From NCBI RefSeq assembly GCF_039524395.1, contig NZ_BAAAGO010000024.1: a stretch of 64,000 nt of DNA. One strand, 5' to 3'. Position 1 is the first letter of the stretch, and each line of letters opens with the position of its first letter. The translations under genes and the position numbers were made by a program. The notes under the pieces were generated by a model. That model was not told the DNA's origin. It saw nothing but the letters and a program-made list of their open reading frames with translations, and did not search any database. Below, piece after piece: positions 34,729 to 43,443 of this stretch. This DNA is from Micropruina glycogenica. Lineage in GTDB: Bacteria; Actinomycetota; Actinomycetes; Propionibacteriales; Propionibacteriaceae.

Positions 34729-37700
34729 TCACAGACGTCCGGCCGTTGCCTCGTCCCACAGGTCGACCGGCGAGACCGGCGCCGACGTTCGCCCGGCTGC
34801 GGGCCCTGCCGAAGTCTCGCCCGAGCCGGCCCGATGCCGCTTGTGCGCGGTGGCGACCATGAGCTTGATCCGGTTGAGCTGGTTGGTCTCGGACGCGCCG
34901 GGATCGTAGTCCACCGAGACGATGTTGGCCTGCGGGTGACGGCGCCGCAGTTCGGCGAACATGCCCTTGCCCACCACGTGGTTGGGCAGGCAGGCGAACG
35001 GCTGGGCGCAGATGATGTTGGGCGCGCCCAACTCGATGAGTTCGACCATCTCGGCGGTCAGCAGCCAACTCTCGCCGGCCCGGGTGCCCAACGAGATGAT
35101 ACCGTCGGCCTTCGCGGCCAGGTCTTTCATCGCCGGTGGCGGATCGAACTTGCCCCCGGTACGGCGCAGGGCTGCGACCACGGGCTGCTGGTAGCGCTCG
35201 ATCAACCACAGTGCCAGCTTCTTGACGTGATGCGAACGCGGGCCGATCCCGAGGCTCTCCCACTGGTACTGGGCCGAATAGAGCGGCATCAGGAAGAACT
35301 GGACGATTCCGGGCAGAACCGCCTCACAACCCTCGGCCTCGACCACGTCGACGACGTGATTGTTGGCGTCTGGGTGGAACTTGACCAGGATCTCGCCCAC
35401 GATGCCGACCCGGGGTTTGCGGGGCACCTGCTGCAACGGCAACTCGTCGAAAGCCGCCACGATCCGCTTGATCAGCCCGAGGTAGCCAAGGTTGCGACCC
35501 AGCGTCGGACTGTAGCCCCCGTACTGCAGAAACTCCTGGCAGACGGCGTCCCAGCGGTCGTAGAGCGCCTTCGCGGCACCCGGCTCGACCTCGTAGGGCC
35601 GAACCCGCAGCAGCACGGTCTGCAACAGATCGCCCAGCACCAGCGCCTGGATCGCCGGGTGCAGCAAGCCGGGCGTGATCGAGAACCCGGGGTTCGCCTC
35701 CAGGCCCTGCACGCTGATCGCGAGCACCGGCACCTGGGGGTACCCGGCGTCGGCCAGCGCCTTGCGCAGCAGTCCGACGTAGTTGGTGGCGCGGCACATG
35801 CCGCCGGTCTGCGTGATGGCGACGGACGTCCGGTGGGGGTCGGCCTCGCCGGATCGGATCTTGTTGACCAGTTGGCCGACCACCATGATCGCCGGGAAGC
35901 AGGCGTCGTTGTTGACGTACTTCAGCCCGACCTCGATGTCGTCGGCGCTCGCCTTCTCGAGCAACCGCATGCGCAACCCGAGCTTGCGGAACACCGGCAT
36001 CAGCAGCCGGAAATGCACCGGTGCCATCTGGGGCGCGTAGATGGTGTGGGTGTCGCGCGCGTGCTCGTCGAACAACACCCGTTCGCCCAGGGCGCCGTAG
36101 GTGCTCACGGTCGCCGAGCCGCGGCGCTCGGCGGCCGCCGCCTTCATCGACCGCAGCCGAATGGTGGCCGCACCCAGATTCGAGACCTCGTCGATCTTCA
36201 GCAGGGTGTACATGTCGCCGGCCTGTTCGAGGATCTCTTGCACCTGATCGGTGGTGATCGCATCGACCCCGCAGCCGAACGAGTTCAACTGCACAAGATG
36301 CAGGTCGGGCTGCCGGGCCACCGTGGCGGCGGCTTCGTAGAGCCGGGTGTGGTAGGCCCACTGGTCGCGGACCCGGATCGGCCGGGCGAGCCGGGTGGCC
36401 TCGGGTGCCACGATAGAGTCCTCGGTCAGGACGCCCATTCCCAGTCCGTTGATCAGGCTCGGCACGCCGTGGTTGACCTCCGGGTCGACGTGGTAGGGAC
36501 GGCCGGCGAGCACGATGCCCTTCAGCCCGTGCTCGGCGAGGTAGGCCAGGGCGCGCTCGCCCTCGGCGCGAATGTCGGCCTTGAACCGGGCGTCCTCGGC
36601 GTAGCCGGCCTCGACCGCGGCTGTCGCTTCGTCGATCGTGACGTTCCAGTCGGCGAACACCTCGACCAACCGCTCGGCCAGTTTGACCGGCTGGTCGAGG
36701 TTGAGCAGCGGCGCCATGAACCGCACGCCCGGTTCGTGCAGCCGGGTCAGGTTGCGTTGCAGCACCTGTGGGTAGAAGGCGACGATCGGGCAGTTGAAGT
36801 GGTTGTCGGCGGCGTCCACCTGTTTGGCCTCCAGTGGCACGCACGGGTAGAAGATGGTGCGGATCCCCCGATCGAGCAGGTTCTCGATGTGGCCGTGGGC
36901 CAGCTTGGCCGGGTAGCAGGCGTTCTCGGACGGGATCGACTCCATGCCGCGTTCGAACACCTCGTGGCTGGACCGCCCCGAGATCGTCACCCGAAAGCCG
37001 AGGCTGGTCAGAATCGTGAACCAGAGCGGGTAGTTCTCGTACATGTTGAGCACCCGAGGAATGCCGATCTGACCCCGAAACGCCTTGTCATCGGTGAGCC
37101 GGCGATACCCGAACAGGCGCCGGTACTTGTAGTCGAACAGGTTCGGCAGTTCCGACTTGGCGGGTACCCGCTCGGTGCTGGCGCCGCGCTCGCACCGATT
37201 GCCGCTGACGTGCCGGCTGCCGTCGCCGAAAGTCGAGATGGTCAGCTGGCAATGGTTCTGGCAGAGCCGGCAGGTGTCCAGCCGGGTCTGCACTGTGAAG
37301 TCGTCCAGTTCGGCTGCGGCCAGTGCCTGCGACCGCTCGCCTTCGTGCCAGTTGCGCTGGGCGGTCAGCGCCGCACCGAAGGCGCCCATCAGGCCGGCGA
37401 TGTTGGGACGGACGACGCGGGCGCCGGTCTGCAGTTCGAACGCCCGGAGCACCGCGTCGTTGAGGAAGGTTCCGCCCTGCACCACCACGGTGTCGCCCAG
37501 TTGCTCGACATCCTTGAGCTTGATCACCTTGTAGAGGGCGTTGCGGATCACCGAGTACGACAGCCCCGCGGCGATGTCGCCCACGGTGGCGCCCTCGCGT
37601 TGCGCCTGCTTGACCGACGAGTTCATGAACACCGTGCAGCGGGTGCCCAGGTCGACCGGAGCCGACGACTGCAGGGCACTGGCAGCGAACTCGGTGATGT

Positions 37701-39069
37701 CGAGGCTGAGTGACGCGGCGAACGTCTGCAGAAACGACCCGCAGCCCGACGAGCAGGCCTCGTTGACCGCGATCGAGTCGACCGCGCCGTTGCGGATGCG
37801 CAGGTACTTCATGTCCTGGCCGCCGATGTCGATCACCGAGGTCACCCCGGGGCAGACCCGTTCGGCGGCCCGGTAGTGCGCCATGGTCTCGATCTCGCCG
37901 TCGTCCAGCCGCAGGGCGGCCCTGACCAGGCCTTCGCCGTAGCCGGTCACGCACGCACGGGCCAGATACGCGTCGTCGGGCAGCGCAGCGAGCACCGACC
38001 GCAGAATGCTGATCGACACCTGAACCGGATCGTTGCTGCCCTGGTAATGGCTGAAGACGATGTCGCCGGAGGTGTCGACCAGAACGGCTTTCACGGTGGT
38101 CGATCCGGCGTCGATGCCGAGGAAGAGCGGCCCGGACGCCGTCGCCAACTCGCCGCGAGGCACGCCGGCGAGCCGATGTCGGTCGTCGAACTCGGCCCGC
38201 TCGGCCGGGTCGTTGAACAGCGGACGAAGGCGATTGCTGCCCAGCGGAATGACGACCCGCGGACGGAGCCGGCTCAGCAGATCGTCCACGGAACTCCGCG
38301 ACGATCCGCCGGCCAGCAGGGCCGCTCCGATCGCGACGAACAGGTGTGCGTCCGCGGGGCAGCTGAACGAGGTGACCTGATCGGTGAGCGCGCGTTGGTA
38401 GGCCTCGCGAAGTTGGGGCAGAAAGTGCAGCGGGCCGCCGAGAAACACCACGTTGCCCCGAACCGGGTGGCCGCAGGCCAGGCCGGCGATGGTCTGGGTC
38501 GCGACCGCGGCGAACACCGAGGCGGCCAGGTCGGTGTGCGCCGCACCCTGGTTCAGCAACGGTTGCAGGTCGGATTTGGCGAAGACCCCGCAGCGCGACG
38601 CGATCGGGTAGAGATGCCGATAGCGGGCCGCCAGTTCGTCCAGCCCCTGGGCGTCGGTGTGCAACAGGCTCGCCATCTGGTCGATGAAGGCTCCGGTGCC
38701 GCCGGCGCAGGTGCCGTTCATGCGCTGCTCGACCACGGGCCGCAGAAAGGTGATCTTCGCGTCCTCGCCGCCGAGTTCGATGACCACGTCCGCGTCGGGC
38801 ACCAGGCGTTCGACGGCCGCGGTGGAGGCCATCACCTCTTGGACGAACGGCACGCCGATCACCTCGGCGACCCCCAGACCCGCGGAGCCGGTGACCGCGC
38901 ACTCGAACTGTCCGTCCGGCAACGCCTGAGCCACCTCGCTCAGCAACTCGCGCAGCGCCCCGCGCGCGTCCGCATGGTGCCGCCGGTAGGCACTGAACAG
39001 CACCGTCGTGCCTTGCAGCACCACGCCCTTGACCGTCGTCGAGCCGATGTCCAGGCCGAGGGTTGCCAT
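34729..39069 (-). CDS. Giant acyl-CoA dehydratase activase-like protein (BadF/HgdC ATPase family, duplicated)
   Basis: 1446 aa. Two ASKHA ATPase domains: residues 1-280 (MATLGLDIGSTTVKGVVLQG, IELGGEDAKITF, NGTCAGGTGAFIDQM, ASRCGVFAKSDLQPLLNQGA) and about 320-580 (FLGIDAGSTTVKAVLVD, IDIGGQDMKYLRI, NEACSSGCGSFLQTFAASL). The Cys residues in these motifs are the kind that bind the bridging [4Fe-4S] cluster in HgdC. Then a DUF2229-type part with a Cys cluster (DTCRLCQNHCQLTIS), NMYENYPLWFTILTSLGFRV and a C-terminal part like 2-hydroxyacyl-CoA dehydratase subunits. The ATG is preceded by TAGGAGG, and a TetR-type palindrome sits next to it. Proteins with this architecture are widespread but their reaction is not known to me; an oxygen-sensitive reductive activation is inference. 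Confidence 0.82.
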   Translation of the reverse strand: MATLGLDIGSTTVKGVVLQGTTVLFSAYRRHHADARGALRELLSEVAQALPDGQFECAVTGSAGLGVAEVIGVPFVQEVMASTAAVERLVPDADVVIELGGEDAKITFLRPVVEQRMNGTCAGGTGAFIDQMASLLHTDAQGLDELAARYRHLYPIASRCGVFAKSDLQPLLNQGAAHTDLAASVFAAVATQTIAGLACGHPVRGNVVFLGGPLHFLPQLREAYQRALTDQVTSFSCPADAHLFVAIGAALLAGGSSRSSVDDLLSRLRPRVVIPLGSNRLRPLFNDPAERAEFDDRHRLAGVPRGELATASGPLFLGIDAGSTTVKAVLVDTSGDIVFSHYQGSNDPVQVSISILRSVLAALPDDAYLARACVTGYGEGLVRAALRLDDGEIETMAHYRAAERVCPGVTSVIDIGGQDMKYLRIRNGAVDSIAVNEACSSGCGSFLQTFAASLSLDITEFAASALQSSAPVDLGTRCTVFMNSSVKQAQREGATVGDIAAGLSYSVIRNALYKVIKLKDVEQLGDTVVVQGGTFLNDAVLRAFELQTGARVVRPNIAGLMGAFGAALTAQRNWHEGERSQALAAAELDDFTVQTRLDTCRLCQNHCQLTISTFGDGSRHVSGNRCERGASTERVPAKSELPNLFDYKYRRLFGYRRLTDDKAFRGQIGIPRVLNMYENYPLWFTILTSLGFRVTISGRSSHEVFERGMESIPSENACYPAKLAHGHIENLLDRGIRTIFYPCVPLEAKQVDAADNHFNCPIVAFYPQVLQRNLTRLHEPGVRFMAPLLNLDQPVKLAERLVEVFADWNVTIDEATAAVEAGYAEDARFKADIRAEGERALAYLAEHGLKGIVLAGRPYHVDPEVNHGVPSLINGLGMGVLTEDSIVAPEATRLARPIRVRDQWAYHTRLYEAAATVARQPDLHLVQLNSFGCGVDAITTDQVQEILEQAGDMYTLLKIDEVSNLGAATIRLRSMKAAAAERRGSATVSTYGALGERVLFDEHARDTHTIYAPQMAPVHFRLLMPVFRKLGLRMRLLEKASADDIEVGLKYVNNDACFPAIMVVGQLVNKIRSGEADPHRTSVAITQTGGMCRATNYVGLLRKALADAGYPQVPVLAISVQGLEANPGFSITPGLLHPAIQALVLGDLLQTVLLRVRPYEVEPGAAKALYDRWDAVCQEFLQYGGYSPTLGRNLGYLGLIKRIVAAFDELPLQQVPRKPRVGIVGEILVKFHPDANNHVVDVVEAEGCEAVLPGIVQFFLMPLYSAQYQWESLGIGPRSHHVKKLALWLIERYQQPVVAALRRTGGKFDPPPAMKDLAAKADGIISLGTRAGESWLLTAEMVELIELGAPNIICAQPFACLPNHVVGKGMFAELRRRHPQANIVSVDYDPGASETNQLNRIKLMVATAHKRHRAGSGETSAGPAAGRTSAPVSPVDLWDEATAGRL

Positions 39070-39079
39070 GTCGCCTCCT

Positions 39080-39097
39080 ACAGAACGATCGTTCTGT
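39080..39097. promoter_or_regulatory. Perfect 18-bp palindrome, likely TetR operator
   Basis: ACAGAACGATCGTTCTGT is fully self-complementary. It lies 11 bases upstream of the activase ATG and 53 bases from the tetR start, between the two divergent genes. Binding would occlude the activase transcription start region. Confidence 0.75.
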
Positions 39098-39149
39098 CGG
39101 TTCCACGCTAGCGGCCGTACCGCTGCGGCACGCCCGATACGCTGAACTC

Positions 39150-39758
39150 GTGGAGGGGCGGCAGCGACGGCAGCCCGGCGCACGCTCGGCGATCATCGCG
39201 GCGGCGGCGGAGCTGATCGCGGTGAACGGAGTCGCGGGCACCTCTATTTCGGAAGTGGTGGCCAGGTCGGCAACGTCAGCCGGCGCCATCTACCACCACT
39301 TCGGCAGCAAGGAACGTCTGGTGCTCGAGGTGGGGCGCAGCGCCATGGCCGTGCCTTTGCACCTGATCCTGAACACGGCCGCCGATCTCTCGCCGCACGA
39401 GTTGCTGAATGCGGCCGTGACGCAGGTGGCGAAGGACGCCCACACTCCGGCCCTGCTGCTGCAGATCTGGGCGGGAGCCCAGTCCGACCCGGCCCTGAAG
39501 CAGCTGGTGACCGTCGAGCTCGACACGTTGCGGGCCGGTTTGCGGACCCTGGTCGCACCGTGGTGCCGGGCGAACAGCCCGGCCATCGACCCCGAGGACC
39601 TGGTGGGTGTGCTCATCGGTCTGGTGGCGGGCTACGCGGTGCAGCGGGCCCTGCTGCCCGGTGAGGGCCCGGCCGGTTACCTGCCGATGGCCGTGGGATT
39701 GCTGCAGGCTGCGATGGTCACCGACGGCAGGCCGGCGCCCGCACCGAGGCTCAGTTGA
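39150..39758 (+). CDS. TetR-family transcriptional repressor
   Basis: 202 aa. N-terminal helix-turn-helix: ARSAIIAAAAELIAVNGVAG then TSISEVVARSATSAGAIYHHFGSKERLVLEV, the classical TetR DNA-binding region. The GTG is six bases after TACGCT, a -10 for a leaderless mRNA; longer frames lack homology-like sequence. Divergent from the giant activase gene with an 18-bp palindrome between, so it most likely represses that gene. The ligand is unknown. Its 3' end overlaps korB (convergent) by eight bases. Confidence 0.9.
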   Translation: MEGRQRRQPGARSAIIAAAAELIAVNGVAGTSISEVVARSATSAGAIYHHFGSKERLVLEVGRSAMAVPLHLILNTAADLSPHELLNAAVTQVAKDAHTPALLLQIWAGAQSDPALKQLVTVELDTLRAGLRTLVAPWCRANSPAIDPEDLVGVLIGLVAGYAVQRALLPGEGPAGYLPMAVGLLQAAMVTDGRPAPAPRLS

Positions 39759-40797
39759 CCGTCCAGGTGTCGCTGCCGTTGATCAGGCCCTGCAGAGCGC
39801 TCATGCGCTCGCCGGGTTGGGGCATGGTGATCTGGTCGCGCACCTGATCGTCGAAGCTCGGACGCTCCACCTGCCGGAAGATGCCGATGGGGGACTGCTG
39901 CAGCACACCGGTGTCGGTGAGTCGTGACAGTGAGAACGCCGGTGACGGGTCGGCTGCGTGCGCGTCGTGCACCACCACCTGGGCGGGGTCGGCGTCGGCG
40001 GTGTCGATCACCGACAGGGTGCCGTCCAGCGCGCGCACCACAGACTTCGAGCCGTCGGGGCCGAAGGTGATCGGCTCGCCGTCCACCAAACGAATCACGC
40101 CCGGCGCCTTGGGGCCCTTGAGGTCGATGAACGCGTCGTCGTTGAAGATCGGGCAGTTCTGGTAGATCTCGACCAGCGCCGCGCCCCGGTGCCCGACCGC
40201 GGCGGTGAGCACCTCGGTGAGGTGCGCCCGGTCGGAGTCGATGGTGCGCGCCACGAAACTCGCCTCGGCGCCCAGCGCCAGCGAGATCGGGTTGAACGGG
40301 TGGTCCACCGAGCCGACCGGCGTCGACTTGGTGACCTTGCCCAGCTCGGACGTCGGTGAGTACTGGCCCTTGGTCAGCCCGTAGATGCGGTTGTTGAACA
40401 GCAGAATGGTGATGTTCACGTTGCGCCGCAGGGCGTGGATCAGGTGATTGCCGCCGATGCTCAGCGCGTCGCCGTCACCGGTGATCACCCACACCGCCAG
40501 GTCGGAACGCGCCGTCGCCACCCCGGTCGCGATCGCCGGCGCGCGGCCGTGGATCGAGTGCATGCCGTACGAATCGACGTAATAGGGAAACCGTGACGAG
40601 CAGCCGATGCCCGACACGATCACGGTGTTCTCGCGCTTGATGCCCAGTTGCGGCATCAGCCCCTGAAACGCGGCGAGCACGGCGTAGTCGCCGCAACCGG
40701 GGCACCAACGCACCTCCTGGTCGCTGGTGAAGTCCTTGCGGTTCAGCGGGGTGAGCGACAGCGGCACCCCGGCCAGGCCGGGAGCGGTGGCGGTCAT
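39751..40797 (-). CDS. korB: 2-oxoacid (2-oxoglutarate):ferredoxin oxidoreductase beta subunit
   Basis: 348 aa. The TPP-binding motif is VWVITGDGDALSIGGNHLIHALRRN; the [4Fe-4S] Cys ligands are in RWCPGCGDYAVLAAFQ and SGIGCSSRFPYY, with a further Cys in YQNCPIFND. Pairs with korA (ATGA overlap) to oxidise 2-oxoglutarate to succinyl-CoA with reduction of ferredoxin. Actinobacteria use this instead of, or alongside, the classical dehydrogenase. Confidence 0.95.
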   Translation of the reverse strand: MTATAPGLAGVPLSLTPLNRKDFTSDQEVRWCPGCGDYAVLAAFQGLMPQLGIKRENTVIVSGIGCSSRFPYYVDSYGMHSIHGRAPAIATGVATARSDLAVWVITGDGDALSIGGNHLIHALRRNVNITILLFNNRIYGLTKGQYSPTSELGKVTKSTPVGSVDHPFNPISLALGAEASFVARTIDSDRAHLTEVLTAAVGHRGAALVEIYQNCPIFNDDAFIDLKGPKAPGVIRLVDGEPITFGPDGSKSVVRALDGTLSVIDTADADPAQVVVHDAHAADPSPAFSLSRLTDTGVLQQSPIGIFRQVERPSFDDQVRDQITMPQPGERMSALQGLINGSDTWTVN

Positions 40798-42743
40798 CGG
40801 CCCTCCTTCGGGTCGTTGGGGGTCTTCTCGTCGATGACGTCGATCAGGTCTTCGGCCAGCTCCGACAACGAGATCGGCAGCCCGCGCACCCGCGAATAGC
40901 TTTCGCAGTCGACCAGGTACTTCGCGCGCAGAATCATCGCCAACTGGCCCAGGTTCATCTCGGGCACGATCACCCGGTCGTAGCGGCGCAGAATGTCGCC
41001 CAGGTCGGCCGGCAACGGGTTCAGGTGGCGCAGGTGCAGGGTGGCCACCGCGCGTCCGCTCAGCCGCACCCGGCGGGCGGCCGCCGAGATCGGTCCGTAG
41101 CTGGAGCCCCAGCCCACCACCAGCACCTTGGCCCGCCCCGACGGGTCTTCGACCACCAGCGGCGGCAGGTCGTCGGCGATGCCGTCGATCTTCGCCTGCC
41201 GCAACCGCACCATGTACTCGTGGTTGTCGGGGTCGTAGCTGACGTTGCCGGTGCCGGCCGCCTTCTCGATGCCGCCGATGCGGTGCTCCAGACCCGGCGT
41301 GCCCGGAATCGCCAGCGGCCTGGCTAGCTTCTCGTCACGCGCGTACGGCAGGAACTCGCCCTCGGCCGGCGCTTCGGTGACGAAGCCGGGGTCGATCGCG
41401 GGCAGGTCGGCCAGGCTCGGCACCGCCCACGGCTCGGCGCCGTTGCCCAGGTAACCGTCGGACAGCAGGATCACCGGCGTGCGGTAGGTCAGCGCGATGC
41501 GCACCGCCTCGAGCGCCGTGTCGAAACAGTCGCCGGGCGACTGCGCCGCGATCACCGGCAGCGGGGCCTCGCCGTGCCGTCCATAGACGGCCTGGAACAG
41601 GTCGGCCTGCTCGGTCTTGGTGGGCATGCCGGTGGCGGGTCCGGCGCGCTGGATGTCGCAGATCACCAGCGGCAGCTCGAGCATCACCGCCAGTGAGATG
41701 GTCTCCATCTTCAGCGCCATACCGGGCCCGGACGTGCTGGTCACGCCCAGTGCGCCCGCGTACGAGGCGCCCAGGGCGGCACCCACGGCCGCGATCTCGT
41801 CTTCGGCCTGCAGGGTGATCACGCCGTGGTCTTTGGCGCGCGACAGAATATGCAGCACGTCGGACGCCGGGGTGATCGGGTAGGCGCCCAGGAACAGTTG
41901 CAGACCCGCCTTGGCGGCGCCCGCCATCAGGCCGTAGGCCAGCGCGGTGTTGCCGGTGATCTGCCGGTAGGTGCCCGACGGCATGGGGGCCGACGCGACC
42001 TGGTAGCGGGCGGTGAACACCTCGGTGGTCTCGCCGAACGCGAAGCCGGCCTTGAACGCGGCGATGTTGGCGTCGCGAATGTCGGGTTTGCCGGCGAACT
42101 TGCGGGCCAGAAAGTCGAGCGTGCCCTGCTCGGGCCGGCTGTACAGCCAGCTCAACAGGCCCAGCGCGAACATGTTCTTGGTGCGGGCGGCGTCTTTGCG
42201 GCCCAGCCTGAACGGCGCCACGGCGGCCACCGCCAGCCCGGTGAGGTCGAAACCGTGCACCTCGTAGGCCTCGAGCGTGCCGTCGGTGAGCGGGTTGTCG
42301 GTGTAGCCGAGCTTGGCCAGGTTGCGGGTGGTGAAGTCGGCGGTGTCGGCCAGAATCACCGCGCCGCGCGGCAGGTCGTGCAGGTTGGCCTTCAGGGCGG
42401 CCGGGTTCATCGCCACCAGAACGTCGGGGCGGTCGCCCGGGGTGCGAATGTCGAAGTCGGCGAAGTGCACCTGAAAGCTCGACACCCCCGCGACGGTGCC
42501 CTGCGGCGCGCGGATCTCGGCGGGAAAGTTCGGCAGCGTCGAGAAGTCGTTGCCCAACCGCGCGGTGTCTGAGGTGAACCGATCGCCGGTCAACTGCATG
42601 CCGTCACCGGAGTCGCCGGCGAAACGGATGACCACACGATCGACGCTGTGCACCTCGCCCATGCGGGCCCTCGCCCCCTTGTTGTCTGCCGAATTATCTG
42701 CCGAGCCGGTCAAGCTTAGCTGTTGGTCGAGTAGATCAGTCAT
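40794..42743 (-). CDS. korA: 2-oxoacid:ferredoxin oxidoreductase alpha subunit (gamma-alpha fusion)
   Basis: 649 aa: an N-terminal gamma domain (RVVIRFAGDSGDGMQLTGDRF, PDVLVAMNPAALKANLHDL) joined to the alpha subunit (ITGNTALAYGLMAGAAKAGLQLFLGAYPITPASDVLH, GVTSTSGPGMALKMETI, YLGNGAEPWAVP). The ATG at 42743 overlaps the 3' end of the chelatase gene by eight bases; an ATG at 42662 (MGEVHSVDRVV) is an alternative that omits a SADNSADN duplication. The overlap ties korAB to the sulfur operon upstream. Confidence 0.94.
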   Translation of the reverse strand: MTDLLDQQLSLTGSADNSADNKGARARMGEVHSVDRVVIRFAGDSGDGMQLTGDRFTSDTARLGNDFSTLPNFPAEIRAPQGTVAGVSSFQVHFADFDIRTPGDRPDVLVAMNPAALKANLHDLPRGAVILADTADFTTRNLAKLGYTDNPLTDGTLEAYEVHGFDLTGLAVAAVAPFRLGRKDAARTKNMFALGLLSWLYSRPEQGTLDFLARKFAGKPDIRDANIAAFKAGFAFGETTEVFTARYQVASAPMPSGTYRQITGNTALAYGLMAGAAKAGLQLFLGAYPITPASDVLHILSRAKDHGVITLQAEDEIAAVGAALGASYAGALGVTSTSGPGMALKMETISLAVMLELPLVICDIQRAGPATGMPTKTEQADLFQAVYGRHGEAPLPVIAAQSPGDCFDTALEAVRIALTYRTPVILLSDGYLGNGAEPWAVPSLADLPAIDPGFVTEAPAEGEFLPYARDEKLARPLAIPGTPGLEHRIGGIEKAAGTGNVSYDPDNHEYMVRLRQAKIDGIADDLPPLVVEDPSGRAKVLVVGWGSSYGPISAAARRVRLSGRAVATLHLRHLNPLPADLGDILRRYDRVIVPEMNLGQLAMILRAKYLVDCESYSRVRGLPISLSELAEDLIDVIDEKTPNDPKEGR

Positions 42744-43443
42744 TCACGGCTTTCGGTCGGGACACGACGAGAGATTCGGCGATCGCGCTGCGCCAGCGCT
42801 GTTCGATGAGGTCGACGAGCAGGTGATGCACGCCGACCGGACGGCTCACCGCGTCGGCTCCGGCCAACTGCAGTTCGTCGCTGAACCGGCCCGGCGCCAG
42901 CAGGTAGGCGGCCACCGCCACCCGGGCGTGGCCGGCGGCGCGCAGGGCGGCGACGGCCTCGGGCACGGTGGGTGAGGCGGCGGTGACGAACCCCGCCAGG
43001 GCCGGACGGTCCACGGCCCTGGAAAGTTCGTTCGTCACCGCCCGCACCTCGGCGAGCGCCCGATCACGCAGTGACCCGGCACCGGCCAGCACCACCGCGT
43101 CGAAGTCGTCCACCTCGGCGAGGCGGTCGACCACGGCGGGCAGCACGTCGGCACCGATCAGCGGGGTGGCGATGGCCCGTGAACCCGCGGCGGCGATGGC
43201 TGCCGGAATGTCGGACGTGACGTGGTAGCCGCTGGTCAGAAACACCGGCACCACGATTGCCTCGCCGAGGCGACGCAGCGTGTCGGTGAGCGTGGGGGTG
43301 TGAATGTCGACCCAGCCCAGGTGGGTCTCGACGCCGAGTCGCTCGGCCACTGCGGCGGCCAGCTGTTTGGACGTCTCGGTGCCGACCCGTGACCGGGTGC
43401 CGTGCACGGCCAGCACCAGCGGCCGGCGATCAACCGACGGCAT
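42736..43443 (-). CDS. Sirohydrochlorin ferrochelatase-like (CbiX/SirB)
   Basis: 235 aa with two CbiX-like halves. The first begins LVLAVHGTRSRVGTETSKQL, with the metal-ligand His of HGT, and TPTLTDTLRRLGEAIVVPVFLTSGYHVTSDIP; the second begins FDAVVLAGAGSLRDRALAEV. Such enzymes insert Fe into sirohydrochlorin to give siroheme, the cofactor of the sulfite reductase coded by the same operon. The ATG shares one base with the cysN stop (TGATG). A role in cobalt insertion is less likely here. Confidence 0.85.
   Translation of the reverse strand: MPSVDRRPLVLAVHGTRSRVGTETSKQLAAAVAERLGVETHLGWVDIHTPTLTDTLRRLGEAIVVPVFLTSGYHVTSDIPAAIAAAGSRAIATPLIGADVLPAVVDRLAEVDDFDAVVLAGAGSLRDRALAEVRAVTNELSRAVDRPALAGFVTAASPTVPEAVAALRAAGHARVAVAAYLLAPGRFSDELQLAGADAVSRPVGVHHLLVDLIEQRWRSAIAESLVVSRPKAVND

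Noticed and set aside
34618..37713. 1031-aa plus-strand frame opposite the activase
   Set aside because: Antisense shadow without motifs; the minus strand has duplicated ATPase and Cys motifs.
42662..42743. Promoter for korAB with TTGACC and GATAAT
   Set aside because: Both hexamers are present on the minus strand but only about nine bases apart, too close for a standard promoter.
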